This document shows positions 4,978 to 11,453 of a stretch of DNA of 12,163 bases, piece by piece. Numbering within the stretch: position 1 is the stretch's first letter; each line of letters starts with the position of its first letter. The position numbers and the translations under genes were made by a program. This stretch comes from Desulfurococcales archaeon (GTDB lineage Archaea > Thermoproteota > Thermoprotei_A > Sulfolobales > Desulfurococcaceae), in assembly GCA_027064845.1 (NCBI GenBank), contig JAMOPC010000221.1, forward strand, positions 1 through 12,163, given 5' to 3'. Below the pieces are notes generated by a model. The model did no database searches. It was not told where the DNA came from and saw only the letters and a list, made by a program, of their open reading frames with translations.

Positions 4978-7080
4978 ATGCTTGTACTGGATAAATATTT
5001 GTCTAAATGTGTCGAGAAGGGGTGGCGGTGCCTAGTAGTAGTTATTGGAGAAAACAATCTGGAGCTCAACAGTATAGGTGAGAATACCCTATGTATTAGC
5101 AAGTACGCTGATGAAACCCTGTTCGAGAAATACAGTGTGCCATGTAATAAGATAGTAAACTTCGCGGAAGCACATAAACTACTTGGAACAGAGTTTGACA
5201 ATGTCGTATTATCACTACACGGTACAACGGGTTGGCCAGGAAACCTCTTAGCATTATCAACAGAATACGTTCACAAGGGAGGATACTACGTATTACTGGT
5301 TCCGGAGAAACTATTAGAGACACGATTTGGAAAATATTTCTACAACATAGTAACTAGGAGTGAAAATCACTTATTAATAATGAACAACGAGATAATAAGC
5401 CATAAGTACAAGAAGGAAAAACCAACGGAGCCTCCATCACCAACGATAACTAGTAGTGATAAATACATTAAGAAATTAGCCAAGCTCGCCAAGAATAATG
5501 AACAAGCTAAAGCACTAAAACTCCTACCAACCTTTCTATATAGTCGTAAATACAAGATGCTCCTACTACACGGGGACCGAGGCAGAGGAAAGAGCAGTAT
5601 ACTCGGATTATATGGAGCATATATATTAGCAAGAAACAGTGGAGTATTCACTATCACGTCAAGAAACCTTGAATCTATACAATCATTCTATAAAATGCTC
5701 ACTAGAGGTCTCGAAGTTCTTGGAATAAACTATATTGTATATGAGAAAAATGGTTTAATCACAAGTGTGAGCACAGGGAAAAGCACAATAAGATATGTTA
5801 AGCCATGGAGGGTAGCAGGGACTAAACTTAATAAGCCACTCCTAGTGGATGAGGCAGCTGGCGTAGGAGTTGCAAGGATCCGTAGATGGTACAATAAGAT
5901 AGGAAAGATCATAGCCTCAACCACGATACATGGATACGAGGGGAGTGGTAGAGTACTCCTAAAATACATAGATGAATTAATGAAGAAAACCATGACTATA
6001 AAACTAAGACTGCCGATAAGATACTATCCAAACGACCCACTCGAGAAAACCCTCTATAAACTATTCCACTTAGACGCAGAACCTCCAGAGATAAATTATG
6101 AAGAAATAAAGAATTATGAACCAGAATACTTGGAGATAAGCATAGATGAACTAGTAAATAACTACGAATTACTTAGAAAAACCTATGGATTACTCGTAAC
6201 AGCTCATTACAGGAACGAGCCAGACGACCTAGTCCTTCTCCTAGACACTAATGTATTCAAAATAAGAGCCCTAATAGTAAAGGGACAAGTAATTGGAGTA
6301 GCACAGATAAGACCTGAAGACCTGGGAGAAGAAACTGAGAAAAATATTATTCATAAAATACTTGAAAGAATGTGTGTGACACAATATTATAAATTAAGAA
6401 AACATAAACTATGGAGAATCGTGAGAATAGCAATAACCCCTCCTCTACAGAGGAAAGGATATGGAACAATACTCCTTAAACACATAGAGGAAGAAGCAAG
6501 GAGAAACAACATAGATAGCATAGGAGCCATATTCTCCGGATTCCAGACAATCAGGTTCTGGATAAAAAACAACTATTATCCAATATACATTAGTCCAAGA
6601 TACAATAAGGTAACTGGAGAGAAAAACATAGCAGTCATTAAGCCCCTCAACAAACTATCAGAGAAAATAACAGTGGCTGCAACCACTATTCTCTACCAGA
6701 AAATAAGGTATGCATCCTATATACTCTACAGAGACTTAGGAATAGAGAAAATAGACGAAATAATCAAATTCCTAGAAGAAAAACAAGTAAATAATTCATC
6801 AATAGAGCTTGACTGCCTCAGGCTAAGAAACTATAATGAAAATCCGAGTGAATACTATGAAGCAATAATAGATATCATTGTAAAACATATTAATAAGGCA
6901 CAGCTCATTAACTTGCCGGAGAAAAACAGACGCTTAATAATAGCAAGGATCCTTCAAGGAAAAACAGTAACAGAAATATCAAGGATCACTAAGGAGAAGC
7001 CCGATACAATTATCAGAGAATTAAATAAATGCATACGGGAACTAGCAAAGCAGTTATTTGATACAATATGCAAATATTAG
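4978..7080 (+). CDS. tmcA: tRNA(Met)/RNA cytidine acetyltransferase TmcA
   Basis: TmcA makes N4-acetylcytidine in RNA using acetyl-CoA and ATP. The E. coli enzyme modifies the elongator tRNA-Met wobble base, and archaeal members can act on many RNA sites. The 700 residues follow the family order: an N-terminal TmcA domain (about 1-150); an RNA-helicase-like ATPase domain with Walker A GDRGRGKS at 199-206 and Walker B-like LLVDEAAG with D291-E292; a GNAT acetyltransferase domain with acetyl-CoA motif QRKGYG at 491-496 and FSGFQTIRFWIKNNYYPIYIS; and a basic C-terminal RNA-binding region from about 570. ATG 4978 is the first usable start in frame, as an in-frame stop lies at 4945. The ATG at 4974 is out of frame. 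The ribosome binding site is weak (GGGGT). The stop codon overlaps the end of the convergent channel gene by 4 nt. Confidence 0.95.
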   Translation: MLVLDKYLSKCVEKGWRCLVVVIGENNLELNSIGENTLCISKYADETLFEKYSVPCNKIVNFAEAHKLLGTEFDNVVLSLHGTTGWPGNLLALSTEYVHKGGYYVLLVPEKLLETRFGKYFYNIVTRSENHLLIMNNEIISHKYKKEKPTEPPSPTITSSDKYIKKLAKLAKNNEQAKALKLLPTFLYSRKYKMLLLHGDRGRGKSSILGLYGAYILARNSGVFTITSRNLESIQSFYKMLTRGLEVLGINYIVYEKNGLITSVSTGKSTIRYVKPWRVAGTKLNKPLLVDEAAGVGVARIRRWYNKIGKIIASTTIHGYEGSGRVLLKYIDELMKKTMTIKLRLPIRYYPNDPLEKTLYKLFHLDAEPPEINYEEIKNYEPEYLEISIDELVNNYELLRKTYGLLVTAHYRNEPDDLVLLLDTNVFKIRALIVKGQVIGVAQIRPEDLGEETEKNIIHKILERMCVTQYYKLRKHKLWRIVRIAITPPLQRKGYGTILLKHIEEEARRNNIDSIGAIFSGFQTIRFWIKNNYYPIYISPRYNKVTGEKNIAVIKPLNKLSEKITVAATTILYQKIRYASYILYRDLGIEKIDEIIKFLEEKQVNNSSIELDCLRLRNYNENPSEYYEAIIDIIVKHINKAQLINLPEKNRRLIIARILQGKTVTEISRITKEKPDTIIRELNKCIRELAKQLFDTICKY

Positions 7081-7952
7081 TCTTTATTTGGCTTCTTACC
7101 TTTATCTAAGCCTTCCAAACCCTCGATCTTAACCCTAAGAGGAGTCCTAAACCATACATCGTTCTGAATAAACGGTATCTCGATCCCATGCTCTGTCAAA
7201 GCCTTCTTCATAGCCCATAAAAGGTCTTTCATAACCTTATACGTTAGATCCCACCTAGAAGGAACCCATACCCTCACAAGAATATTAACCCCACTATCAC
7301 CTAGCTCATATACGAAAATATCAGGCTCGGGCTCAACAAGTACTAGTGGATGTTTCTTCACGACATCGTATAAAACCTCATACGCTTTCTCAGCATCCTC
7401 CTTATAAGCAATGCCCACAACAAACTCTATTCTACGAACCCTAGTAGCATAATAATTACTGATCAATGATTCGAAAACAGTTCTATTAGGAATTCTTACT
7501 TTAACACCGTCAAAACCAACGATCTTCGTGGACATAACCGTTAGATCAGTGACCCATCCTTCAACATTACCTATCTTGACTAAATCACCTGGTTTAAATG
7601 GTTTCTCCCAGTAGATGAATAAGCCTGAAAAGAGATTAGCCGTAATGCTTTGGAGAGCGAAGCCGAGAATAATACCGATAATACCACCAGCAACCATAAA
7701 ACCAGTCAAATCTATGCCTAAATACCCAAGCGCAGAAACACCAACAACAAATATAATTATATAATATATCGCTCTAGAGACATTCCTACTAGTAGGTTCT
7801 GGGAAAAACCGTATGAATAACTTGTAAAGCAACATACGGAGAAGAGAAGCTACGAATACTCCTACAACAATTAACATAACAGAGAACAATATACCCAGAA
7901 CATCTATTTCTTTAACAAGTCCCGAGATGTTGGATAAGTTAAGACCATCCAT
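7077..7952 (-). CDS. MscS-type mechanosensitive channel
   Basis: This is a small-conductance mechanosensitive channel of the cytoplasmic membrane that releases solutes when membrane tension rises. The 291-residue protein has three predicted membrane helices (about 18-48, 60-80, 84-113). The third contains the pore-lining Gly/Ala pattern GGIIGIILGFALQS, leading into the signature LFSGLFIYWEKPFKPGDLV and the beta domain with KVRIPN at 151-156. A cytoplasmic alpha/beta domain (VGIAYKEDAEKAYEVL, then PSRWDLTYKVMKDLLWAMKK) follows, ending in a short charged tail. Size is typical for minimal MscS proteins. ATG 7952 lies 2 nt after the stop of the DUF432 gene, and GGGGGATT upstream serves as ribosome binding site, so the two genes are surely co-transcribed. 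Convergent with tmcA. Confidence 0.93.
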   Translation of the reverse strand: MDGLNLSNISGLVKEIDVLGILFSVMLIVVGVFVASLLRMLLYKLFIRFFPEPTSRNVSRAIYYIIIFVVGVSALGYLGIDLTGFMVAGGIIGIILGFALQSITANLFSGLFIYWEKPFKPGDLVKIGNVEGWVTDLTVMSTKIVGFDGVKVRIPNRTVFESLISNYYATRVRRIEFVVGIAYKEDAEKAYEVLYDVVKKHPLVLVEPEPDIFVYELGDSGVNILVRVWVPSRWDLTYKVMKDLLWAMKKALTEHGIEIPFIQNDVWFRTPLRVKIEGLEGLDKGKKPNKD

Positions 7953-7954
7953 AA

Positions 7955-8674
7955 CTAATTAATCCCCCATAACATCTCAGTCTTAGCCATTATTCTTGGA
8001 GGCCTCAAATCCGGCGGGTCATGTATTCTCCTTGCCTTTGGTTCAATTCTTCTACCGTAATAGATTGTAGCAGTCACTGGTGAATTAACAGCCATAGTAA
8101 TAGCTTGAGTATAAGCATTCCAAGTACCAGGGACATAGAATAGGCGTAAAATTTGTGCATCAAGTAGAATCTTTCCAACCTCGATCCAATCATCATGCCT
8201 ATTCCTAATATTAACGAGAACAGTGGCTTTTCCTAACTCAGGTTCTGGGATAAAAGTATATGGATGAGACACGACATATCTCGCAACAATTCCACGATCA
8301 GGAACACCATATAAAGCATACTTAACTTCATTAGTTGTGAAAACATCTACTATACCAAATTTCCTATAATGACCATATACGTATACAGCTATATCAATAG
8401 GCATCTCAACATATATCAATGCCTCACCCTTAGTAGGAACATATACTTCCTCATCAAACTTAACCAATATATAGTTGGTAAAGCGCTCAGGGAGAAAAAC
8501 AGGATAAAACGGTATGAGTTCAAACCTAGTAGGCTTAAACAAAGTCTTAGAAACGACTAGTTTATCGCCACAATAACGCTTATACTTAACAACACCTTCT
8601 TCTATCTTCTCTAACACAATCCTATAATTACCTACAACAACACTATCTTCAAACACTCCGTAACCAGTCGACAC
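7955..8674 (-). CDS. DUF432-like archaeal protein, first gene of the channel operon
   Basis: The 239-residue protein looks like the archaeal DUF432 family, judged by remembered resemblance (segments such as VYVPTKGEALIYVEMPIDIAV, VKYALYGVPDRGIVARY and WIEVGKILLDAQ). No function is established. It appears beta-rich and soluble: no signal peptide, no membrane helix, one Cys (C35), and a Pro/Arg-rich tail (IHDPPDLRPPRIMAKTEMLW). The start is GTG 8674, with AGGGGT about 10 nt upstream and a TATA box suggesting a leader of about 16 nt. It directly precedes the MscS gene with a 2 nt gap, so a role as an accessory or regulatory subunit of the channel, or a shared envelope-stress response, is a reasonable inference. 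The family name is moderately sure; the function is not known. Confidence 0.72.
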   Translation of the reverse strand: MSTGYGVFEDSVVVGNYRIVLEKIEEGVVKYKRYCGDKLVVSKTLFKPTRFELIPFYPVFLPERFTNYILVKFDEEVYVPTKGEALIYVEMPIDIAVYVYGHYRKFGIVDVFTTNEVKYALYGVPDRGIVARYVVSHPYTFIPEPELGKATVLVNIRNRHDDWIEVGKILLDAQILRLFYVPGTWNAYTQAITMAVNSPVTATIYYGRRIEPKARRIHDPPDLRPPRIMAKTEMLWGIN

Positions 8675-8711
8675 TTACACAGACCCCTTTAGGAAACTAC
8701 CAAGAGTTAGC

Positions 8712-8720
8712 ATTATAAAA
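8712..8720 (-). promoter_or_regulatory. TATA box of the DUF432-MscS operon
   Basis: On the minus strand this reads TTTTATAAT. Initiation about 26 nt downstream falls near 8690, just before the AGGGGT ribosome binding site and GTG 8674. It shares the 105 bp divergent gap with the promoter of the beta-grasp genes. Confidence 0.5.
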
Positions 8721-8754
8721 CAGTCTCTAATAATAATTATGACAAATTAAGGGA

Positions 8755-8768
8755 ATATATACTGATCG
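8755..8768 (+). promoter_or_regulatory. Promoter of the tandem beta-grasp genes
   Basis: The run ATATATA at 8755-8761 is a TATA box whose centre is about 23-26 nt before ATG 8780, so the mRNA is probably leaderless; no Shine-Dalgarno site precedes that ATG. Overlapping it, TACTGATCG (8760-8768) matches the core of the repeat element at 4154 and 4363, which may be chance. Confidence 0.42.
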
Positions 8769-8779
8769 TTGCTGATAAC

Positions 8780-8986
8780 ATGATCACAATAAAACTCCTC
8801 CCCGATAGGAAGGAAATAAAAATAAACAAAAACGAGCTAAGAGTAAAAGAACTCATTAAAATACTAAATGTAGATGACATAGATTCTCTTGCAGTAATTG
8901 TTGATGGAAAACTTATAGATGATGAGGGATACATAATAAAACCAAATAACAAAGTTATAGTGATTAGGCAGGGAATAGGAGGATAG
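8780..8986 (+). CDS. ThiS/MoaD-like beta-grasp protein ending in Gly-Gly (68 aa)
   Basis: The 68-residue protein has the size and strand pattern of ThiS sulfur carriers: paired N-terminal strands (MITIKLLPDRKEIKI), one helix (VKELIKILNV), strands LAVIVDGKLI and KVIVIRQ, and a C-terminal GIGG. In this family the terminal diglycine is adenylated by an E1-like enzyme, then thiocarboxylated for sulfur transfer or joined to lysines in archaeal SAMP/Urm1 systems. It is probably translated from a leaderless mRNA. Its last codons GGA-GGA-TAG also supply the ribosome binding site of the next gene, which starts one base after the stop. ThiS, MoaD and a SAMP-type modifier cannot be told apart by sequence alone. 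Confidence 0.8.
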   Translation: MITIKLLPDRKEIKINKNELRVKELIKILNVDDIDSLAVIVDGKLIDDEGYIIKPNNKVIVIRQGIGG

Positions 8987-8987
8987 A

Positions 8988-9254
8988 ATGATACGCATAA
9001 AAACAGTTTTCCTAGCACGAGCGGGAGATATAGTAGGCAAACACGTCCATGAATTCACATTACCAGAAGGATCAACCCTCAAAGACCTTATCAGAGAAAT
9101 CGGTGAAAAACTAAGTAAGAGATTCTACGAAGGAGTGATTAATGGAAGACTAGTATTCTCTATATTTATTAATGGAAAACCAATAGATGAGTTCAATTAC
9201 AGGCTTAGAGACGGCGACCGAATAGTTTTTACAACACCAGAAATGGGTGGCTAG
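8988..9254 (+). CDS. MoaD-like beta-grasp protein ending in Gly-Gly (88 aa)
   Basis: This is the second member of the tandem pair. The 88-residue protein has MoaD/SAMP features: MIRIKTVFLARAGDIVG, the strand-helix segment EFTLPEGSTLKDLIREIGEKL, FSIFINGKPIDE, then LRDGDRIVFTTPEMGG, where DGD before the last strand and the terminal GG are family hallmarks. It should be a sulfur carrier for molybdopterin/tungstopterin or tRNA thiolation, or a protein modifier. It starts 1 nt after the first gene and is clearly translated with it. Its end is 9 bp from the convergent E1 gene, its likely activating enzyme. The two proteins differ in length and sequence, so they are not a recent duplication. Confidence 0.85.
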   Translation: MIRIKTVFLARAGDIVGKHVHEFTLPEGSTLKDLIREIGEKLSKRFYEGVINGRLVFSIFINGKPIDEFNYRLRDGDRIVFTTPEMGG

Positions 9255-9263
9255 TATAATAGT

Positions 9264-9998
9264 TTATTCGTAACAAATCCTACAATCATCTGCTTTGATC
9301 TCTATCATTTCGAACATATTATACAATCCATTATAAACTAATAACTTATTAGATAATACCTCTCCGACCCCAACAACGTATTTTATAACCTCATTAGCTT
9401 CCAATACACCCAATATACCTGGAGTAGTTGAAACCACTGGAATAACTTTCTTTTCTCTCGGTTTCTTCATTGGGAAAATACATCTCAAACAAGGTGTTTT
9501 ACCGGGGATTATGAAGGTTATTTGGCCATAGAAACCTTCAACACCTGCGTGAACATATGGTATATTATTCTTATAACAAACACTGTCAAGAATAGCTCTT
9601 GCCTCCCAGTTATCTAAAGCATCAACAACAATATCTACGTCTTCTATATATTCTTCTAATAACTCTTTAGTAATCCGTTTGTTTACAGGTATTATTTCCA
9701 CGTGAGGATTTAGTTTTCTTAATTTCTCGGCAGCAACGAATACTTTTGGCTTACCAATATCATCCATGGTATAGAGGATTTGTCTTTGTAAATTGCTTAG
9801 CTCAACTAATCCATCATCAATAACTATGAGTTTACCAATACCTGCTGCTACTAGGTAGTATAGAACAGCTGAGCCCAGACCACCAGCCCCAGCTACGAGT
9901 ACAGTGGTTGACTTAAGCTTCTCTTGACCCTCTTCTCCGAACAGGATTATTTGTCTACTATATCTTTCAATTTCTTCTTTCGTCAGCTTCTTAGACAT
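9264..9998 (-). CDS. ThiF/MoeB/UbaA-type E1 adenylyltransferase
   Basis: The 244-residue E1-like enzyme adenylates the C-terminal glycine of ThiS/MoaD/SAMP-type proteins. It shows the N-terminal ERYSRQI at 11-17, the nucleotide loop GAGGLGS at 37-43, DDGLVELSNLQRQ (61-73) with the ATP-contacting Asn and Arg, and DALDN at 126-130. A zinc site is formed by two Cys-x-x-Cys pairs, C170/C173 and C239/C242. No rhodanese domain is fused. The crossover segment VIPVVSTTPGILG has no Cys where ThiF/UbaA and E1 proteins can have one, suggesting adenylation without an E1-thioester or a separate sulfur relay. ATG 9998 overlaps the GTPase stop by 8 nt and has GGTG 7 nt upstream. The substrates are probably the two convergent diglycine proteins. 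Confidence 0.92.
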   Translation of the reverse strand: MSKKLTKEEIERYSRQIILFGEEGQEKLKSTTVLVAGAGGLGSAVLYYLVAAGIGKLIVIDDGLVELSNLQRQILYTMDDIGKPKVFVAAEKLRKLNPHVEIIPVNKRITKELLEEYIEDVDIVVDALDNWEARAILDSVCYKNNIPYVHAGVEGFYGQITFIIPGKTPCLRCIFPMKKPREKKVIPVVSTTPGILGVLEANEVIKYVVGVGEVLSNKLLVYNGLYNMFEMIEIKADDCRICYE

Positions 9999-10797
9999 AA
10001 TTATGCACCACTGGTTTCACGTAAAAAGGTATTTTTCCACGATGATAATCCCTAATAATAGTTCTTGCGGCTTCTTCTATTAAAGGCTCCTTGGTTTTCT
10101 TGTAGAACCACCCTCTCTTCCTAGCGAGCGTTTCAAGGATCATGTATGGGTCTTTCTCAGTAATACCATATGCTCTAATAAAAGCGTTAGGAACATGATA
10201 TAAGATCCTCTTGATAAGCTCTACAGCTGGAGGGACGGGGTCATCTAGTTGTTCTGGGCTTAGACCCCTGATAATTCTTTCAAGACCAGATCCTTCTATA
10301 GGTATTATTCCAGGAGTATCAAGCATTAATATGTTCTTCTCGACGCGGTAGAGCTGGACATGATGAGTATAACCGGGGCTACCCGGTATGGGACTTGTTG
10401 ATGCTGAGTGCCTACCTTTTAAAGCATTTATTATTGATGACTTACCTGTTTTAGGATATCCAGCAACAGCCACTATTACTGGTAAAGCAGGAGCTACTTC
10501 TTTGATCTTTCTCCTCAAAATCTTTGTCCCCATATGCTTTGTTGCAGCAATATACACGGCGTTATAGCCTCGATCTCTGAATAATCTAACCCATTCCTCC
10601 ACAATACTTCTTGGGACAAGATCGCTCTTGTTGAGAACAAGTATTAATTCTCTTCCAAGTTCGTTAACTATTCTTTCTAATTTCTTACTCATAGTGTTCA
10701 AGGGGTCTCTAGCATCTAGTACTTCAAGTACAACATCAGCTCTCATAACAACTCTTCTAAGATCACTCCAACCAGCTAGTATAAATCCCCTATTCAT
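9991..10797 (-). CDS. Circularly permuted GTPase, YlqF/RbgA-like
   Basis: The 268-residue GTPase has its motifs in permuted order: DARDP at 28-32, G4 NKSD at 56-59, G5-like AATK at 84-87, then G1 GYPKTGKSS at 113-121, a G2 threonine near 144 (PGYT), and G3 DTPG at 160-163. This order defines the YlqF/RbgA, YawG and Nog2/Lsg1 group, which helps assemble the large ribosomal subunit in the cytoplasm. The C-terminal helical part (about 180-268) is the expected RNA-contacting region and ends IIRDYHRGKIPFYVKP. ATG 10797 overlaps the end of the Fap7-like kinase gene by 8 nt; its own stop overlaps the E1 start by 8 nt. The order beside a small-subunit factor suggests a ribosome-biogenesis operon. Confidence 0.93.
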   Translation of the reverse strand: MNRGFILAGWSDLRRVVMRADVVLEVLDARDPLNTMSKKLERIVNELGRELILVLNKSDLVPRSIVEEWVRLFRDRGYNAVYIAATKHMGTKILRRKIKEVAPALPVIVAVAGYPKTGKSSIINALKGRHSASTSPIPGSPGYTHHVQLYRVEKNILMLDTPGIIPIEGSGLERIIRGLSPEQLDDPVPPAVELIKRILYHVPNAFIRAYGITEKDPYMILETLARKRGWFYKKTKEPLIEEAARTIIRDYHRGKIPFYVKPVVHNYV

Positions 10798-11389
10798 TAC
10801 TCACACTTTCCCCATAGTTCTCATAGTAGGCTATTTCTTCTTGCGAAAGCACAGATAACCAATCTATCCGTATCCCTGAACTAGGTTTCTTAACCCCCTT
10901 AATAATTCCTAGTATTTCCTCCGCAACCTCCACAGGATCTCTGTTAGTCGTGTCTATTTCATATATTCTAACGTCACTACACGTGCTCAGAATATTAGAT
11001 AATACAACAGACAAGATCTCGGCCATTACGTTTTCTTTAACTTTTCTATCTGGCCAGCCTTTTCTCCTCAACCTCTCCTCCAGTACTCGTGGATGCGTCC
11101 TTAACACGAACACGTATTCAATAAGTTCACAAGGTATAATTTCCGGATAATGAGTATCTATTATTATGTAGCCAGGCGTGTTCCTGATTATTTTTACAAT
11201 TTTCTTTACGAGTCTCTCCTCATCAATAACATATGTATGTCTCTCAGCATCATATTCTGTAATAAATCCCCTCTCAATAGCATAACTGCTCAGATCAATG
11301 TGCTTAACTCCAAGGAGTTTAGCTAAAGCACTAGCAACACTTGTTTTACCAGTTCCCGGAGTCCCCGTTATAATGATTGCTTTGCCCAA
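10790..11389 (-). CDS. Fap7/AK6-type adenylate kinase
   Basis: The 199-residue P-loop NMP kinase/ATPase begins MGKAIIITGTPGTGKTSVAS with Walker A GTPGTGKT at 9-16. It continues with HIDLSSYAIERGF, IIIDTH at 75-80, VLRTHPRVLEERLRRKGWP (lid region), KENVMAEI at 118-125 and DTTNRDP at 146-152. These are marks of AK6/Fap7, which in eukaryotes and archaea aids late small-subunit rRNA maturation together with ribosomal protein S11/uS11 and shows adenylate kinase activity. A C-terminal extension (about 168-199, IDWLSVLSQEEIAYYENYG) goes beyond the core. The start is TTG 11389, fixed by GGTG 8 nt upstream and by the alignment of the P-loop; there is no earlier in-frame alternative nearby. It is the first gene of the three-gene operon with the GTPase and E1 enzyme. 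Confidence 0.9.
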   Translation of the reverse strand: MGKAIIITGTPGTGKTSVASALAKLLGVKHIDLSSYAIERGFITEYDAERHTYVIDEERLVKKIVKIIRNTPGYIIIDTHYPEIIPCELIEYVFVLRTHPRVLEERLRRKGWPDRKVKENVMAEILSVVLSNILSTCSDVRIYEIDTTNRDPVEVAEEILGIIKGVKKPSSGIRIDWLSVLSQEEIAYYENYGESVSNE

Positions 11390-11453
11390 TCCTTATACAC
11401 CATGTAACTAATAAATTATCTCAAATCATTATTGTTTTCATGGGTGTAATTAA
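11390..11453. promoter_or_regulatory. Divergent promoter region, AK6 operon and DUF1152
   Basis: These 64 bp separate two divergent TTG-started genes. Both have GGTG ribosome binding sites: on the minus strand 8 nt before TTG 11389, and on the plus strand at 11443-11446, 7 nt before TTG 11454. The A+T segment around 11408-11420 (CTAATAAATTATC) is the only TATA-like element and could serve both directions. The exact boxes are uncertain. Confidence 0.4.

Noticed and set aside
7455..7464. ATTACTGATC match to the repeat core inside the channel gene
   Set aside because: It lies within coding sequence that is well explained by conserved residues (ISNYY); a chance match.
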